This document shows positions 1-11,551 of a stretch of 64,000 nucleotides of DNA, piece by piece. How positions within the stretch are numbered: position 1 is the first letter of the stretch; every line of letters begins with the position of its first letter. Source of the stretch: Acetobacter tropicalis. Lineage in GTDB: Bacteria > Pseudomonadota > Alphaproteobacteria > Acetobacterales > Acetobacteraceae. The notes beneath the pieces were generated by a model. The model did not search any database and was not told the origin of the DNA. It saw only the letters and a list, made by a program, of their open reading frames with translations. Made by a program: the position numbers and the translations under genes. The stretch is from NCBI RefSeq assembly GCF_001580915.1, contig NZ_LHZQ01000213.1, positions 1 through 64,000 of the forward strand, written 5' to 3'.

Positions 1-375
1 TGGGTACCCCCATGAGTCAGGTCAAATAGCGCTTGGTATAAGTAGTTTACAGATCTATGCGCACATTAGAACGTGCAGACTGAAGAGCGCGATAGATGTG
101 TGGGGAGCACACAATTGCGGGCAGACACGGAGAGGGCAGAAAACTTCTGTTGCGGCTTTTCTGTCAGCATCAATGCGTTATGGTTTGGGTATGATTAGGA
201 AAGGATTTTTTGAAAATCCTTTACATCCTATTCGGGAAAAGTGGTGATGCTCTGAGTGAAAGAGGGGCTTGCCTATGTAGGGCTTCTATTTTCACCCGAG
301 CCGAAAAAGCTGCTCTGTATGGTTCAGTTCAGTTCAGTTCTGATCGTAAGAACTTTAGGGGAAAGTATTTACGGC
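1..375. other. Intergenic region at the window edge, no gene recognised
   Basis: No coding sequence with family resemblance is visible. A 60-codon open frame at 210-392 on the plus strand runs through a short tandem repeat and into the terminator of the neighbouring operon, so it is not called. At 322-340 there are nearly four head-to-tail copies of the pentamer GTTCA. The stretch probably separates the RND operon from a gene lying off the left edge. Confidence 0.5.
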
Positions 376-426
376 AAAAAATAGCCTCTTGAGGAACCCA
401 TTTTCACGAGGAGGTTCTCAAGAGGC
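376..426 (-). terminator. Rho-independent terminator of the RND efflux operon
   Basis: Arms at 384-398 and 413-426 pair over about 14 bp with a single bulged base. Read on the minus strand they are followed directly by six T (376-381). The hairpin starts ten bases beyond the stop of the outer-membrane factor gene, as expected for the end of the operon. Confidence 0.8.
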
Positions 427-435
427 TTGATGTTC

Positions 436-2013
436 TTACTTATGATCGTTCGGTAAAAAGTTTTTATCTTTTTGGATGAAAGAGGGCAGGAAGGGGTTGT
501 CTTTCTGCATGGAGTTTTTGCTTGGTAGTTCGGAAACATTCCAGCCGCCACCCAGATTTTGGATCAGGCTGACAGAATCAAGAATACGGTTCTGCTGAAT
601 TTGCAGTGCCGTTTCGGCATTGGAGAGGGCTGTCACTTCCGATGTGATGACGGTGGTGTAAATCTGGGTGCCTGCCAGATACTGGTTCAGGGCGACAGTC
701 ACGGCCCGGTTGGCGGCTTCCAGCGCAACCTGTTGCTGATCAGCCTGCTGCGCCAGTATGTGCAGATTGGAGAGTTGATCTTCCACATTCTGCAGAGCTG
801 TCAAAACAGTTTGCCGATAGGTGGCTACATAGTTGTCATATGTTGCATCGGCTTCATGCACGGCGGCAGTTCGGCTGCCACCCGCAAAAAGTGTTTCCGT
901 AGCGGAGGCGCCAAGGGACCAGATACGGTTTGCCACCTGTACAAGAGTGCCAACAGGGTCCCCGCTATAGGAATAGGATGCGCTCAGCTTCACCTCTGGG
1001 TAGAAGGCGGCAATGGCGGCGCCTATCTGGGCGTTATATTCTTCCATGCGGCGTTCTGCAGCGGCCACATCAGGCCGCCGTTCTAAAAGCTGGGCTGGCA
1101 CGGAAACAGGAATGGTGGGAATGGCGCGGGGTAGTGCGCCCGGAGCAATGGAGACCTCAGCGGGCGGTTTGCCAATCAGCACCGCAATGGCGTGCTCATA
1201 CTGTGCCCGGCTCGCCTGAGTAGCCGTGGCCTGAGCGCGCGTCTGTTCCAACTGGGTTTGAGCCTGAAGCACACTGGTGGGGTCTGCTGTGCCTGCTTCG
1301 TACTGGTTACGGGTAATCTGATAGGAGCGTTCATAAAACTTTACGTTTCGCTGGAGCAGATCATAAAGACTATCCTGATACCGCATGTTGAAATAGGCCG
1401 TGGCAAGCTGTGCCTGGTAGGAAAGTTTGGCATTGGCCAAATCTGCAGCGCTGGCCTGTGTTTCTGTCACCTGAGCCTGAATCTGCCGGCGGATCTTGCC
1501 CCACAAATCCAGATCCCAAGAGGCCGTTGGTCCCATACCGTAAGTATTTTCAGTGGTGTTCGAAGGCGTATAGCCAGTGCCGGAAGAACCATCCCCACCG
1601 TAATTGATGATGGTGCCACTGGAACGGGAACCACGGCCTGAACTCTGGCGGTTGAAGGAAAGAGAGCCGCTCAGGGTAGGATAAAGTTGCGCCCGAACGG
1701 AATTGATGGTTGCGCGTGCACTGCGGTAACGTGCCTCGTATTCCTTCACGTTCTGGTTGTTGATTTCAACCTGCGCCTCAAGCTGGTTCAGGATGGGATC
1801 ATTGTAAATGGTCCACCATGTGCCTTTGGGAAGCTCCGCCAGCGCAGGGTTGGCGTAGTTCCAGCCAGGGGCGGGGCGCAGTTCCTTGAATTTGGGAGAA
1901 ATAATGGCGGTAGGCCGCTTGTAAGAGGGGCCTACCATGCAGCTGGTCAGGACAAGAGGCGCCAGCAGGATACCCAAGCGGCGTGAAAGCGGACGGGAAG
2001 AGAAGGGCTTCAT
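436..2013 (-). CDS. RND efflux outer-membrane factor lipoprotein (NodT/OprM type)
   Basis: A 525-residue outer-membrane channel that would connect the RND pumps encoded upstream to the outside. The N-terminus is a lipoprotein signal with lipobox LTSC and lipidation at Cys25, followed by the GPSYKRP motif usual for this family. Two outer-membrane efflux (OEP) repeats with long coiled-coil helices follow at roughly residues 85-275 and 295-480. A Gly/Ser-rich segment near residues 125-150 lies in the first repeat. It is the last gene of a four-gene operon, starting 10 bases after the stop of the second pump. The family assignment is secure; the substrate cannot be told. Confidence 0.93.
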   Translation of the reverse strand: MKPFSSRPLSRRLGILLAPLVLTSCMVGPSYKRPTAIISPKFKELRPAPGWNYANPALAELPKGTWWTIYNDPILNQLEAQVEINNQNVKEYEARYRSARATINSVRAQLYPTLSGSLSFNRQSSGRGSRSSGTIINYGGDGSSGTGYTPSNTTENTYGMGPTASWDLDLWGKIRRQIQAQVTETQASAADLANAKLSYQAQLATAYFNMRYQDSLYDLLQRNVKFYERSYQITRNQYEAGTADPTSVLQAQTQLEQTRAQATATQASRAQYEHAIAVLIGKPPAEVSIAPGALPRAIPTIPVSVPAQLLERRPDVAAAERRMEEYNAQIGAAIAAFYPEVKLSASYSYSGDPVGTLVQVANRIWSLGASATETLFAGGSRTAAVHEADATYDNYVATYRQTVLTALQNVEDQLSNLHILAQQADQQQVALEAANRAVTVALNQYLAGTQIYTTVITSEVTALSNAETALQIQQNRILDSVSLIQNLGGGWNVSELPSKNSMQKDNPFLPSFIQKDKNFLPNDHK

Positions 2014-2023
2014 GGGTAAAACT

Positions 2024-5000
2024 TCAGGTATCTTGCGGGTTGCGGGAGAAGAAAAAGGGCCGGATCTTTACGTGTTTAAAGCGCAGACGCAGGGTGTCCA
2101 GCATCAGATAAACAACCGGCGTTGTATAGAGGGTGAGTGCCTGACTGACGATCAAGCCGCCCACGATGGCAATACCCAGGGGCCGACGTAGCTCCGCCCC
2201 ATAGCCGTTGGCGATGATTAGCGGAAAGGCCCCCAGAGCTGCCGCGATGGATGTCATCATGATCGGGCGGAAGCGTAGCAGGCAGGCCGTATGGATGGCT
2301 TCAAGTGGCGAAAGATTATGTTCACGCTCTGCGGCGATTGCAAAATCGACAAGCATAATGGCATTTTTTTTCACAATGCCGATCAGGAGAATAACCCCGA
2401 TCATGGCGATCAAGGAGAACTCTTCCCCTGCCAGTTGCAGCGCTAGCAGTGCGCCCACACCGGCGGATGGCAGGGTGGATAGAATGGTGAGGGGATGGAC
2501 GTAGCTTTCATACAACACGCCCAGAGTGACATACACAGCCGCTAGTGCTGCCAGGATCAGAATGGGTTCGTTATTGACGGTTTTCTGAAACTGCGCGGCA
2601 TTACCAGCAAAACTGCCATGAATGGTGGGTGGCATATGCAGTTCAACCTGTGCTGTCTGAATAATGTGTGTTGCAACCCCGAGAGAGACCCCTTTGGCCA
2701 GATTGAAGGAAATGGTTGAGGCAACCGATTGGCCTTGATGATTGACGGACAGGGGTGTTTGAGAGGCCCGGAGTTTTGAAACCAGAGTCAAGGGTACCAT
2801 GGCGGAAGAGGAAGTGGAAACAGCGGAGCCATTGGAGGCACTGTTGCCGCCCGCCAGAGAATTGGCAATCTGGTTTCTGAAAGACTGGCTGCTTAATGTT
2901 GAGGCGCTGCTGTTGCCTGAAGAATCCCGACCTGTTGTGTTACGTACGCGGACTGTGTTGGACGCAGTGCCGCCCCCCGCACTGCCGCCCGATACACTGA
3001 TCCATACCTGCATCAGGCTGTTGGGGTTTGACCAATACGTAGGATCGGCTTCCATAACCACGCGGTACTGGTTCAGGGGGTTATAGATAACGGATGCGGC
3101 ACGCTGTCCGAACGCATCATATAACGTGTTGGACAGCAGTTGTGGGGTAATGCTGACACGTGAAGATGTGTCTCGGTCAATGTCTACATCAATGGCGGAA
3201 CCGCCCTGCTGAACATCGGAAGACACTTCAGTTAGTTCCGGATATTTGCGGAGAGCAGCAAGGAGTTTATCGGTCCACTGGTAAACTTCGGAGGCATCTT
3301 CTCCATCCAGAGTATATTGGTAGGAGGCGTTGCCCTGGCGTGCCCCTGCGCGCACGGCACCGGGTTGCATCAGGAAAAACTGAGCGCCTACCAGTTTGCT
3401 GAGCTTTTTTTCGATGCGCGCAATCAGTTCTGTTGGCGTGTCGCTGCGTTCGCTTTTGTCTTTAAGTTGCAGGAACATGTTGGCAGAGTTGGACGAACCA
3501 CGGCTGCCCATAAAACTGGCAACGCTTTGTACATCAGGATCAGATTTGATAACCTTCTGAACATCTGTCAGCTTTTTAGAAAGGGCCTGGAACGAGATAT
3601 TCTGGTCGCCCTGCAAATGGCCCATCAGGAGGCCCGTATCTTCGGTGGGGAAAAACCCCTTCTGCATGCTGATGAAAAGCGCAACAATGATAACAAGCGT
3701 GAATGGCAAAGAGAGAATAACAATCTTGCGGTATCTCAGTGCAGTATTCAGAGAGCGTTCATAGCCTTTTTGCAGACCATCAAGCAGGCGTGTAATCTGG
3801 AAAATCAGAAATTGTGTGATGCGGTTGGATGTTTTGTTGGGATGTGTTGGTTTCAGAAGTTGTGCTGCCATCATTGGCGTGAGGGTGAGAGACAGCACCA
3901 TGGAGACAAGAATGGTAACGGAAACCGTCATGGCGAATTCATGAAACAGGCGTCCGGCTAAACCGCCCAGAAGCAGGATGGGCAGAAAAACGGCAATCAG
4001 GGAAATGGAAATTGAGATAACGGTAAACGCAACCTCGCTGCTGCCTTTCAGGGCGGCATCACGTGGGGAGAGGCCTTCTTCAATATAGCGGGCAATATTT
4101 TCCATCACCACAATGGCGTCATCCACCACAAAGCCGGTGGAGACCGTCAATGCCATCAGGGACATGTTGTCCAGCGAGTAATTCAGAAACCGCATGACGC
4201 CAAAAGTGGCGATAATGGACGTGGGCACCACAATGGCGGGAATAAGGGTCATGCGGAGGGAATGAAGAAACGCCAAAACCACAAGCACAACCAGCACGAT
4301 TGAAATGACCAAGGTGAGTTGTGTATCCGCCAGAGACGCGCGGATGGTAAGTGAACGGTCCAGCCCGATATGCAGATCAACCCCGCCGGGAAGGGCGGCG
4401 CGAAGCATGGGGAGCTTGGCGTTGATCTCATCCACCGTTTCAATAACGTTTGCACCTGCCTGCGGAAAAACAATGGCGATAACAGAATGAGCGCTGTTGA
4501 AGTAGCCGGCGTTGCGGCGGTCTTCAACGCTGTCTTCAACTGTTGCGACATCTGCCAGACGTACGGGGCGGCTGTTGCGCCATGCGATAATCAGATCACG
4601 GTAGGATTGCGCACTTCTGGCCTGATCATTCGTATCAAGTGTGAAGCGTGTGCCGTTCTGGTCAATAATGCCTTTGGGGCCATGCGCATTGGCGGAAGCC
4701 AGAGCAGCACGGATGTCTTCAAACCCGATCCCGTACCGGTAGAGGGGGAGGGGGTTGATTTCCACCCGTACGGCAGGGAGGGAACTACCGCCAATTTCCA
4801 CCTGCCCAACGCCACGAATTTGTGAAAGATGCTGCACCAGAACATTGGTTGCGTAATCGTAGAGTTGTGCCTGTGTATGGATGTCTGATGTCAGGGCCAG
4901 AATGAGAATGGGTGCGCCGTTGGGGTTGGCTTTGGAATAGCTGGGATTCTGGCGCAGGGAGGACGGCAGGTCCGCGTGGGCGGCCTGAAGGGCGGCCTCA

Positions 5001-5323
5001 ACATCCCGCGCAGCCCCATTGATATCCCGTGAAAGGGCAAACTGAAGGGTAATGCGCGTGGTGTTCTGGGAGGACTGAGACGTCATTTCCGTGAGGTCTG
5101 CAATCTGGCCCAGATGCCGCTCAAGCGGGGCAGCAACCGCGCTGGCAACTTCTTCGGGTGAACCGCCGGGCTGGCGGGCCTGTACCTGAATGACGGGAAA
5201 ATCGACATTCGGCAGGTCCGCCACCGGCAGACTTCTGTAGCCCAGCACTCCTGCAAGAAGAAGCGCCACAGTCATCAGAATGGTGGCTACAGGCCGATCA
5301 ATGAAGATCCGGCTGAAGTTCAC
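2024..5323 (-). CDS. mdtC: RND multidrug efflux pump, second permease (MdtC-like, HAE1 family)
   Basis: A 1099-residue inner-membrane proton/drug antiporter of the HAE1 RND family. It has the N-terminal [10 protein letters not shown] helix, two large periplasmic loops and twelve predicted membrane helices. The proton-relay motif [10 protein letters not shown] is in TM4 with adjacent Asp401-Asp402. The start is GTG, overlapping the stop of the preceding permease by 4 bases, so the two are translationally coupled. Two non-identical permeases in one operon is the MdtBC arrangement, where they form a heterotrimer. Unusually, the second periplasmic loop carries a Ser/Gly/Asn-rich insertion of about 60 residues (about 778-841), making the protein longer than the usual 1025-1050. 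The symbol rests on position in the operon and is tentative. Confidence 0.9.
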   Translation of the reverse strand: MNFSRIFIDRPVATILMTVALLLAGVLGYRSLPVADLPNVDFPVIQVQARQPGGSPEEVASAVAAPLERHLGQIADLTEMTSQSSQNTTRITLQFALSRDINGAARDVEAALQAAHADLPSSLRQNPSYSKANPNGAPILILALTSDIHTQAQLYDYATNVLVQHLSQIRGVGQVEIGGSSLPAVRVEINPLPLYRYGIGFEDIRAALASANAHGPKGIIDQNGTRFTLDTNDQARSAQSYRDLIIAWRNSRPVRLADVATVEDSVEDRRNAGYFNSAHSVIAIVFPQAGANVIETVDEINAKLPMLRAALPGGVDLHIGLDRSLTIRASLADTQLTLVISIVLVVLVVLAFLHSLRMTLIPAIVVPTSIIATFGVMRFLNYSLDNMSLMALTVSTGFVVDDAIVVMENIARYIEEGLSPRDAALKGSSEVAFTVISISISLIAVFLPILLLGGLAGRLFHEFAMTVSVTILVSMVLSLTLTPMMAAQLLKPTHPNKTSNRITQFLIFQITRLLDGLQKGYERSLNTALRYRKIVILSLPFTLVIIVALFISMQKGFFPTEDTGLLMGHLQGDQNISFQALSKKLTDVQKVIKSDPDVQSVASFMGSRGSSNSANMFLQLKDKSERSDTPTELIARIEKKLSKLVGAQFFLMQPGAVRAGARQGNASYQYTLDGEDASEVYQWTDKLLAALRKYPELTEVSSDVQQGGSAIDVDIDRDTSSRVSITPQLLSNTLYDAFGQRAASVIYNPLNQYRVVMEADPTYWSNPNSLMQVWISVSGGSAGGGTASNTVRVRNTTGRDSSGNSSASTLSSQSFRNQIANSLAGGNSASNGSAVSTSSSAMVPLTLVSKLRASQTPLSVNHQGQSVASTISFNLAKGVSLGVATHIIQTAQVELHMPPTIHGSFAGNAAQFQKTVNNEPILILAALAAVYVTLGVLYESYVHPLTILSTLPSAGVGALLALQLAGEEFSLIAMIGVILLIGIVKKNAIMLVDFAIAAEREHNLSPLEAIHTACLLRFRPIMMTSIAAALGAFPLIIANGYGAELRRPLGIAIVGGLIVSQALTLYTTPVVYLMLDTLRLRFKHVKIRPFFFSRNPQDT

Positions 5324-8300
5324 GGCGTGGTTTGCTCAGAAGGCGGAAGAGAGTGGTTGCCCTGCCGCCAGGTGTTCCAGCGGTGTGCCCAGGTATCCAG
5401 CGTGTAATAGATAACTGGTGTGGTGAAGAGCGTGAGCAACTGAGACAGCGCAAGCCCCCCGATAATGGCCAGACCAAGCGGAAAGCGCAGCTCAGAGCCC
5501 GTACCCTGTGAAATGACCATAGGAACGGCGCCTAACATGGCGGCCAGAGTTGTCATGAGGATGGGGCGGAAACGCAGGGTGGCTGCCTGCCGAATGGATT
5601 GCAGGGAGTCCATGCCATGTTCCCTCTCGGCTTCCAGTGCGAAGTCGATCATCATGATGGCGTTTTTCTTCACAATGCCAATCAGCAGCACAATGCCGAT
5701 GATACCCATGACATCCAGTCCGGCTCCTGCCACCCACAATGTGAGCAGTGCGCCAATAGCAGCGGAGGGCAGGGTGGAGAGAATGGTGATGGGATGAATG
5801 AAGCTTTCGTAGAGAATGCCCAGCACGATATAAACGGCAATCAGCGCTGCCCCTACAAGGAACAGTTCATTGCTGAGCGAGCCCTGAAACGCGGCAGCCG
5901 TTCCCTGGAAGGAGGTCTGGAAAGACGCGGGTAAGTTGATTTCCTTTTCCACCTTCTGGATGGCGGCGGTGGCGTCACCCAGAGAATATCCCTTGGCCAG
6001 ATTGAAGGAGATGGTGGTGGCCGGAAATTGCCCGAAATGGGTAATCAGCAGGGGCGCGGTTTCATGCGTAACCGTGGTGACTGCGGCTAACGGTACCAAT
6101 CCGGATGTGGGGGACCGGGTGGGACCGGAGGCGCTTTCTCCTGAATTGCCGCTGATACCGGGCAGGTAAAGCTGGTTCAGGGAGTACAGGCTACCCTGGA
6201 AACGAGGATCAGCTTCCAGAATGACACGGTATTGGTTGGACTGCGTGTAGATGGTAGAAATCTGCCGCTGACCAAAGGAGTCATACAGCACGTTATCAAT
6301 GGTTTGCGGTGTGATGGAGTAGCGTGCGCCCGTTGTCCGGTCCAGCGTGACTTTTGCCACCAGCCCCTGCGCCTGAAGGTCGGACGTGACATCGGCAAGA
6401 GAAGGCTCGGCCCGCAGCTTTTCCAGCAGCTTTGGAATCCACGTCTTGAAGGCGTCGTAATCCGGGTTTTCCAGCAGGAACTGGTATTGGGTAGCGGTGA
6501 CGGTTGTATCGAGTGAAAGGTCCTGAATGGGCTGCATGTAGAGCTTGATACCCGTAACCTGCGCCGTCTCCTGTGAAAGGCGACGGGCAACTTCCGCCGC
6601 ACTGCTGGAGCGGGAATCATGGTCTTTCAGGTTAATCAGAAAGCGCCCCTGATTCAGAGTGGCGTTCTGCCCATCCACTCCGATGAAGGAGGAAAGGGAG
6701 ACCACATCCGGGTCTTTTAGAATAACTTTTGCCAGATCCTGCTGGTGCGCCTTCATGCTCTCAAAGGAAATGGACTGGGCTGCAACGGAAATACCCTGAA
6801 TAACGCCCGTATCCTGCTCAGGGAAAAATCCTTTGGGGATGACAAGCGCAAGAACGCCGGTCAGCACCAGCGTGCCCACAGCGACCATCAGTGTCAGCAC
6901 GCGGTGGGCGAGCACAACATCCAGTGCGCGGTCATAGGCGGCAATCAGTTTTTCCGTAGCGACTTCAACGCGGGCTGACCAACGCTGGAACGCCGTTGTG
7001 GCACTGGATTCATCATGTGGGCGCTCCGTGAGGATGCGTGCGCACATCATGGGCACCAAGGTAAGGGACACCACGGCGGACAGAATGATGGTGATGGCCA
7101 GTGTCATGGCGAATTCGTGGAACAGGCGTCCCACAACATCGCCCATGAATAGCAGCGGGATGAGAACCGCAATCAGGGAGATGGTCAGGGAGATAATGGT
7201 GAACCCGATTTCTCCCGCCCCCTTGATGGAGGCGCTCATGCGGTCTTCCCCGGCTTCCACATAGCGGGAAATATTCTCGATCATGACAATGGCATCATCC
7301 ACCACGAAGCCGGTGGCGATGGTCAGCGCCATGAGCGAGAGGTTATCCAGCGAGAACCCAAGCAGATACATGATGGCCAGCGTGCCGATGATGGAAAGCG
7401 GCACGGACAGGCTGGGGATGATGGTGGCCGGTATATTGCGCAGGAACACAAAAATAACGGCCACAACCAGAACCAGCGCCAGAAACAGCTCGAACTCCAC
7501 ATCCGCAACGGAAGCGCGGATGGTGGTGGTGCGGTCCGTTAGGGGCACAATATCAATACCGGGCGGCAGAGATTTGCGCAGGATGGGCAGGGCGGTCTTG
7601 ATATTGTCCACCACCGAGATCACGTTCGCGCCCGGTTGCCGCTGCACGTTCATGATAAGGGCGGGGGTGAGGTTAGACCACGCGGCAAGCTGCGTGTTTT
7701 CCGCGCCGATCACAACAGATGCAACATCCCGGATCCGAATGGGGCCACTGTTCTGATACGCGATAACCTGGTTGAGCAGCGTATCAATGGACGTGATCTG
7801 TCCATCCACACGGAGGGTCGCGGCGCGGGTTGCGCCATCAAACGTGCCGGTGGGAGAGTTGACGTTAACGTTGCCAATAGTGGTACGTAGCGTATCCAGA
7901 TCAATCCCGTAGGAGGTGAGCTTGGGGATGTTCACCCGAACGCGGATAGCCTTGCGGTTGCCACCAGACAGCGTCACCAACCCCACGCCTGAAATCTGGC
8001 TGATTTTCTGCGCAAGGCGGGTGTCCACATAGTCTTCCACCTCAGGCAGGGGGACGGTGGCGGAGGTAATGCCCAGTGTGAGCACGGGTGTGTCCGCCGG
8101 ATTGACCTTGGCGTAGATGGGCGGAGCGGGCAGGTCCGTTGGCAGCAGGGAGTTGGCCTGATTGATGGCCGCCTGCACTTCCTGTTCCGCCACGTCCATG
8201 GACATGGTCAGGTTGAACCGCAGCGTAATGACAGAGGCCCCGCCAGAGGAGCGGGAGGTCATCTGGTCCAGCCCCGGCATCTGGCCGAACTGGGTTTCCA

Positions 8301-8499
8301 GCGGTGCAGTGACGGAGGTTGCCATCACATCCGGCCCTGCGCCCGGGTAGAAAGTTTCTACCGTGATGGTGGGGTAATCAACCTGCGGCAGGGCGGAGAT
8401 AGGCAGAAAATGGTAGCCAAGCAGCCCCGCCATCAGAATGGCGAGCATCAGCAGCGTGGTGGCGACCGGCCTGCGGATAAAGAGACCTGAGGGGTTCAC
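5320..8499 (-). CDS. mdtB: RND multidrug efflux pump, first permease (MdtB-like, HAE1 family)
   Basis: A 1059-residue RND permease with the family's duplicated topology. TM1 includes [10 protein letters not shown], and the TM4 proton relay is [14 protein letters not shown] with Asp401-Asp402. The conserved GKGFFP-like segment appears as [12 protein letters not shown] after TM7. It starts at GTG, whose last two bases form part of the TGA stop of the adaptor gene (a GTGA overlap). It overlaps the second permease by 4 bases. By analogy with MdtABC it should form a mixed trimer with that protein and be fed by the adaptor encoded upstream. Substrate range cannot be deduced. Confidence 0.92.
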   Translation of the reverse strand: MNPSGLFIRRPVATTLLMLAILMAGLLGYHFLPISALPQVDYPTITVETFYPGAGPDVMATSVTAPLETQFGQMPGLDQMTSRSSGGASVITLRFNLTMSMDVAEQEVQAAINQANSLLPTDLPAPPIYAKVNPADTPVLTLGITSATVPLPEVEDYVDTRLAQKISQISGVGLVTLSGGNRKAIRVRVNIPKLTSYGIDLDTLRTTIGNVNVNSPTGTFDGATRAATLRVDGQITSIDTLLNQVIAYQNSGPIRIRDVASVVIGAENTQLAAWSNLTPALIMNVQRQPGANVISVVDNIKTALPILRKSLPPGIDIVPLTDRTTTIRASVADVEFELFLALVLVVAVIFVFLRNIPATIIPSLSVPLSIIGTLAIMYLLGFSLDNLSLMALTIATGFVVDDAIVMIENISRYVEAGEDRMSASIKGAGEIGFTIISLTISLIAVLIPLLFMGDVVGRLFHEFAMTLAITIILSAVVSLTLVPMMCARILTERPHDESSATTAFQRWSARVEVATEKLIAAYDRALDVVLAHRVLTLMVAVGTLVLTGVLALVIPKGFFPEQDTGVIQGISVAAQSISFESMKAHQQDLAKVILKDPDVVSLSSFIGVDGQNATLNQGRFLINLKDHDSRSSSAAEVARRLSQETAQVTGIKLYMQPIQDLSLDTTVTATQYQFLLENPDYDAFKTWIPKLLEKLRAEPSLADVTSDLQAQGLVAKVTLDRTTGARYSITPQTIDNVLYDSFGQRQISTIYTQSNQYRVILEADPRFQGSLYSLNQLYLPGISGNSGESASGPTRSPTSGLVPLAAVTTVTHETAPLLITHFGQFPATTISFNLAKGYSLGDATAAIQKVEKEINLPASFQTSFQGTAAAFQGSLSNELFLVGAALIAVYIVLGILYESFIHPITILSTLPSAAIGALLTLWVAGAGLDVMGIIGIVLLIGIVKKNAIMMIDFALEAEREHGMDSLQSIRQAATLRFRPILMTTLAAMLGAVPMVISQGTGSELRFPLGLAIIGGLALSQLLTLFTTPVIYYTLDTWAHRWNTWRQGNHSLPPSEQTTP

Positions 8500-9758
8500 G
8501 GGGCTGGGGTACCTGAAGGGGTGTCAGATTTCTCGGTGTCGGGGGTAGCGGCCGGGATAGTTACTTTGATGCCGGCGCGCAGATGATCCGTACCATCTGT
8601 TACCACGCGGTCTCCCGTTTTCAGCCCGCCGCTGACCACCGTGCGATTGCCGTCTGAAATACCAACCGTGACAGGCCGTACTTCAACCGTGTTGTCCGCT
8701 TTGACCACATAGACAAACTGGCCGGAGGGGCCGGTCTGAAGAGATGTCGCTGGAACGAGGATGACATCTTCCAGTGTCTTGACCAGCAGGCGCGCGTTCA
8801 CGAACTGGTTGGGAAAGAGATGTTCATCCGTATTGGGATAGATGGCGCGCAGGCGCACGGTGCCGGTTGCCGTATCAATCTGACTATCCAGCGTACTGAC
8901 TGTGCCATCAGCAATCTTGTGGGTGTTGGAACTGTCCCATGCCTCAACTGGCAGAGAGCCTCTGGCACGCAGTTGCTCTGCCACTTCCGGCAACTGATCC
9001 TGAGGGAGGGTGAAAATAACGGAAATAGGCTGCATCTGCGTCAGGATGGCGAGGCCGCCCGACTGCCCCGCAGCGATGTAGTTCCCTTGGTCAACCGCAC
9101 GAATACCAATTCGTCCATCCACCGGGGCGATGATGTGACAGTAAACAAGCTGGAGCTTCTGGTTATCAACCAAGGCCTGGTCGGATTTGACCGTGCCCTC
9201 CATCTGCTCGACGGTAAATTCCTGATCCCGTGCCGTTTTGGCGTCGATACTGTCCTGCTTGATCAGGCGCTGATAACGCGCGTTGTCCACGCGGGCCTGA
9301 GCAAGCTGCGCTTTGTCCCGTTCAAGCTGGCCTTCATACTGTGCCAGTTGCACCTCGTATGGACGGGTATCAATCAGGGCGAGAAGATCACCCTTGTGAA
9401 CATGCTGACCTTCCGTGAAGAGCACTTTGGTCAGATAGCCTTCCACGCGGGTCTGGACCGTCACGTTGGTGATGGGCACCACTGTGCCAAGTTCGGTCAG
9501 CACAACAGGCATGGAGCCGGTTTTAACGGCTTCAACGGCCACGGGTTGGGCATCACCCCCATCGGCGGTCTGCTGCACGGCGTGGCGGCGGTGCTTGCCT
9601 GTTCCCGTGTTTTCCCCGCCATGGGGCCGGAAGAGCGCAAAAGCTAGCACGCAAACGCCAGCAACGGCAACGCCGCTCCAGATAAGACGTTTTTTTCTGC
9701 TGGAAGAGCGGGGGGGCGTGGGTGAATCGGATCGGGGGTCCGTGGTCTGGTTATCCAT
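8496..9758 (-). CDS. mdtA: RND efflux periplasmic adaptor (membrane fusion protein, MdtA-like)
   Basis: A 420-residue periplasmic adaptor linking the two RND permeases to the outer-membrane channel. A basic cytosolic tail (SSRKKR) and one membrane helix ([14 protein letters not shown]) anchor the N-terminus. Biotinyl-lipoyl-like, alpha-hairpin and beta-barrel regions follow ([34 protein letters not shown]). The frame is open up to 9902, but the ATG at 9758 places the anchor helix normally and is chosen; the longer version adds 48 residues unlike the family. It is the first gene of the operon. A weak promoter candidate (TTGGAC, 16 bases, TATAGG; minus strand 9960-9933) lies upstream. Confidence 0.9.
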   Translation of the reverse strand: MDNQTTDPRSDSPTPPRSSSRKKRLIWSGVAVAGVCVLAFALFRPHGGENTGTGKHRRHAVQQTADGGDAQPVAVEAVKTGSMPVVLTELGTVVPITNVTVQTRVEGYLTKVLFTEGQHVHKGDLLALIDTRPYEVQLAQYEGQLERDKAQLAQARVDNARYQRLIKQDSIDAKTARDQEFTVEQMEGTVKSDQALVDNQKLQLVYCHIIAPVDGRIGIRAVDQGNYIAAGQSGGLAILTQMQPISVIFTLPQDQLPEVAEQLRARGSLPVEAWDSSNTHKIADGTVSTLDSQIDTATGTVRLRAIYPNTDEHLFPNQFVNARLLVKTLEDVILVPATSLQTGPSGQFVYVVKADNTVEVRPVTVGISDGNRTVVSGGLKTGDRVVTDGTDHLRAGIKVTIPAATPDTEKSDTPSGTPAP

Positions 9759-10045
9759 GGGGCGCGCGGGTCGTTCACCTAATTGAATGTTGAAAAAACA
9801 GATCCGGTGGCTCATCCCACCGTCTGTCAGAGAACATGAATGGCCTAGGCGGTTGTCTATGCCAGATTCAATGCCATTAAGAAACAAGTATAAGGCAGGC
9901 ATACCTCCGGCAGCCCATGAGAATGTGTCGAGCCTATACCAGAATGCGGGGCTGGTCCAAGGGGAAGGCTGGAAAAGAAAAACTATAAATAAAAACTTAA
10001 AAAAAGAGGCCTTTTTTACGCCTTAAAGTGGCGATGGCCTGCGCT
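9759..10045. other. Intergenic region between the MFS gene and the RND operon
   Basis: This stretch must hold the promoter of the RND operon, read on the minus strand. The best match I see is TTGGAC (9960-9955) and TATAGG (9938-9933) with a 16-base spacer, which is a poor fit. An AT-rich tract with a weak A-run/AGGCCT/T-run hairpin at 9999-10018 may terminate the MFS transcript. No regulator gene is adjacent. Confidence 0.4.
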
Positions 10046-11440
10046 TTACTCCTTTTTGCCGCTGAGCGCTGCGCCAGCGTTGGCGGAAAGGCAGGCTGCG
10101 GCAGGCACGGCCAGTAACGAGATGAGACCCACGGCAATAAACGCGGTTGAAAAATCGTGTGATGTGGGCTCAGCGCGTCCGTGGAGGAGGCAGGTGAGTG
10201 TCAGCGTTCCTGCGGCGATGCAAATGCCAAGGGAGAGCATAAGCTGCTGCATGGTGGCGTAAAAGCTGGTTGCGGCGCTCATACGGCTGGCGGGAATATC
10301 CGCGTAAGCAATGGTGTTATAAGCCGAAAACTGCGTGGCCTGTGCCATGCCGGCGGCCAGCAGAATGGGATAGAGCGGCCAGAGAGTCAGCCCCTGATGA
10401 AAGCTGGAGATCAGGCCGCACAGAATGCCCGCTGAAAATCCGTTGAACATGAGCACCCGGCGAAACCCCCACCGTTTTAACACTGCTGGCACCCAAGGCC
10501 GCATGACCAACGCCCCCACGGGGGCGATGAACGTGACCATTCCGCTTTGGGCGGCTGTCAGCCCGGACCCGATTTGCAGAAACGCAGGCAGAAGAAAGGG
10601 AAGGGCCCCCACAGCAATACGGGAGGCTGCGCCACCCAGAACCGAGATGCGGAATGTGGGGATGGCCAGCAGCTTGAAGTCCAGCAGAGGAGAACTCAGG
10701 CGCGCTGCGTGAAAACCATAGCCCCCCATAAAACCGAGCCCACCGAGAAACAGCGAGAGAAGAAGAGTGGTAGATCCCTGATTATGGGTGAAGAGTTCGG
10801 TGCCGACGGACAATGCGGCCAAGCCGCCCCCGGCAAGGAACATCCCCGTCAGATCGAAAGGGGGAGGAGTGTCCTCCTTTACCTCCGGAATGAAGCGGCG
10901 GGTGAGGATAAACCCCAGAATACCGACGGGGATATTGAGGTAAAAATTCCAGCGCCAGGACAGGTAGGTGGTTACAAACCCGCCCACCACTGGCCCCAGC
11001 AGCGGACCCAGTGTTGCGGGGAGCATCATCCACGTCATGGTGCGCACCAACTCCTCCCGCGGCGTACTGCGCAGCACGACAAGTCGCCCGACCGGGACCA
11101 TGAGCGCGCCCCCAATGCCCTGCAAAGTGCGCATACAAGCCAGAAACAGGAGGCTGTGCGCCGAGCCGCAGGCCACCGAGCACAGAACGAAAATAACGAT
11201 GGCGCAACTGAGAACGGTGCGGCTGCCCAGTCTGTCCGCCAGAGCGCCGGAAGCGGGAATAAAGATGGCTAACCCTATGATGTAGGAGGTTAGCGCAACC
11301 GATGTTGCAACCGTATCCACATGCAAACTGTTAGCAATGGATGGCAACGCGGTTGAGAGGATGGTCCCATCAAGCTGCTCCATGAACAGCATGGATGCGA
11401 CGATAAGGGCGGTAAGATGAACGCGACTGACAGACAGCAT
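10046..11440 (-). CDS. MFS transporter, DHA2 (EmrB/QacA) drug:proton antiporter family
   Basis: A 464-residue, very hydrophobic membrane protein. Motif D1 is seen in TM1 (LDGTILSTALPSIA), and motif A in the first cytoplasmic loop (GALADRLGSR). A GPLLGPVVGGF motif, the antiporter signature of TM5, follows near residue 140, so it should export drugs or metabolites against a proton gradient. About fourteen membrane helices are expected; the length is slightly below the DHA2 norm of about 500. It is a single gene, transcribed away from the csbD-like gene, with no adaptor subunit beside it. Substrate unknown. Confidence 0.88.
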   Translation of the reverse strand: MLSVSRVHLTALIVASMLFMEQLDGTILSTALPSIANSLHVDTVATSVALTSYIIGLAIFIPASGALADRLGSRTVLSCAIVIFVLCSVACGSAHSLLFLACMRTLQGIGGALMVPVGRLVVLRSTPREELVRTMTWMMLPATLGPLLGPVVGGFVTTYLSWRWNFYLNIPVGILGFILTRRFIPEVKEDTPPPFDLTGMFLAGGGLAALSVGTELFTHNQGSTTLLLSLFLGGLGFMGGYGFHAARLSSPLLDFKLLAIPTFRISVLGGAASRIAVGALPFLLPAFLQIGSGLTAAQSGMVTFIAPVGALVMRPWVPAVLKRWGFRRVLMFNGFSAGILCGLISSFHQGLTLWPLYPILLAAGMAQATQFSAYNTIAYADIPASRMSAATSFYATMQQLMLSLGICIAAGTLTLTCLLHGRAEPTSHDFSTAFIAVGLISLLAVPAAACLSANAGAALSGKKE

Positions 11441-11551
11441 GCTAGTCAGAGACGAGTTTTTGCGTTCTGATGCAACAGAAGACCGCGGTCTGGATAAACC
11501 CTAAAGGGCCGCCGGGCGGAAGAATGCGGTCACAAAACAAGGAGAAAGCCG

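Noticed and set aside
210-392. A 60-codon open frame at the left edge
   Set aside because: It contains the pentamer repeat and ends inside the RND operon terminator; no family features.
10547-11272. A 241-codon plus-strand open frame across the MFS gene
   Set aside because: Antisense to a membrane protein with good motifs; its Gln/Arg/Glu-rich sequence is an artefact of codon bias.
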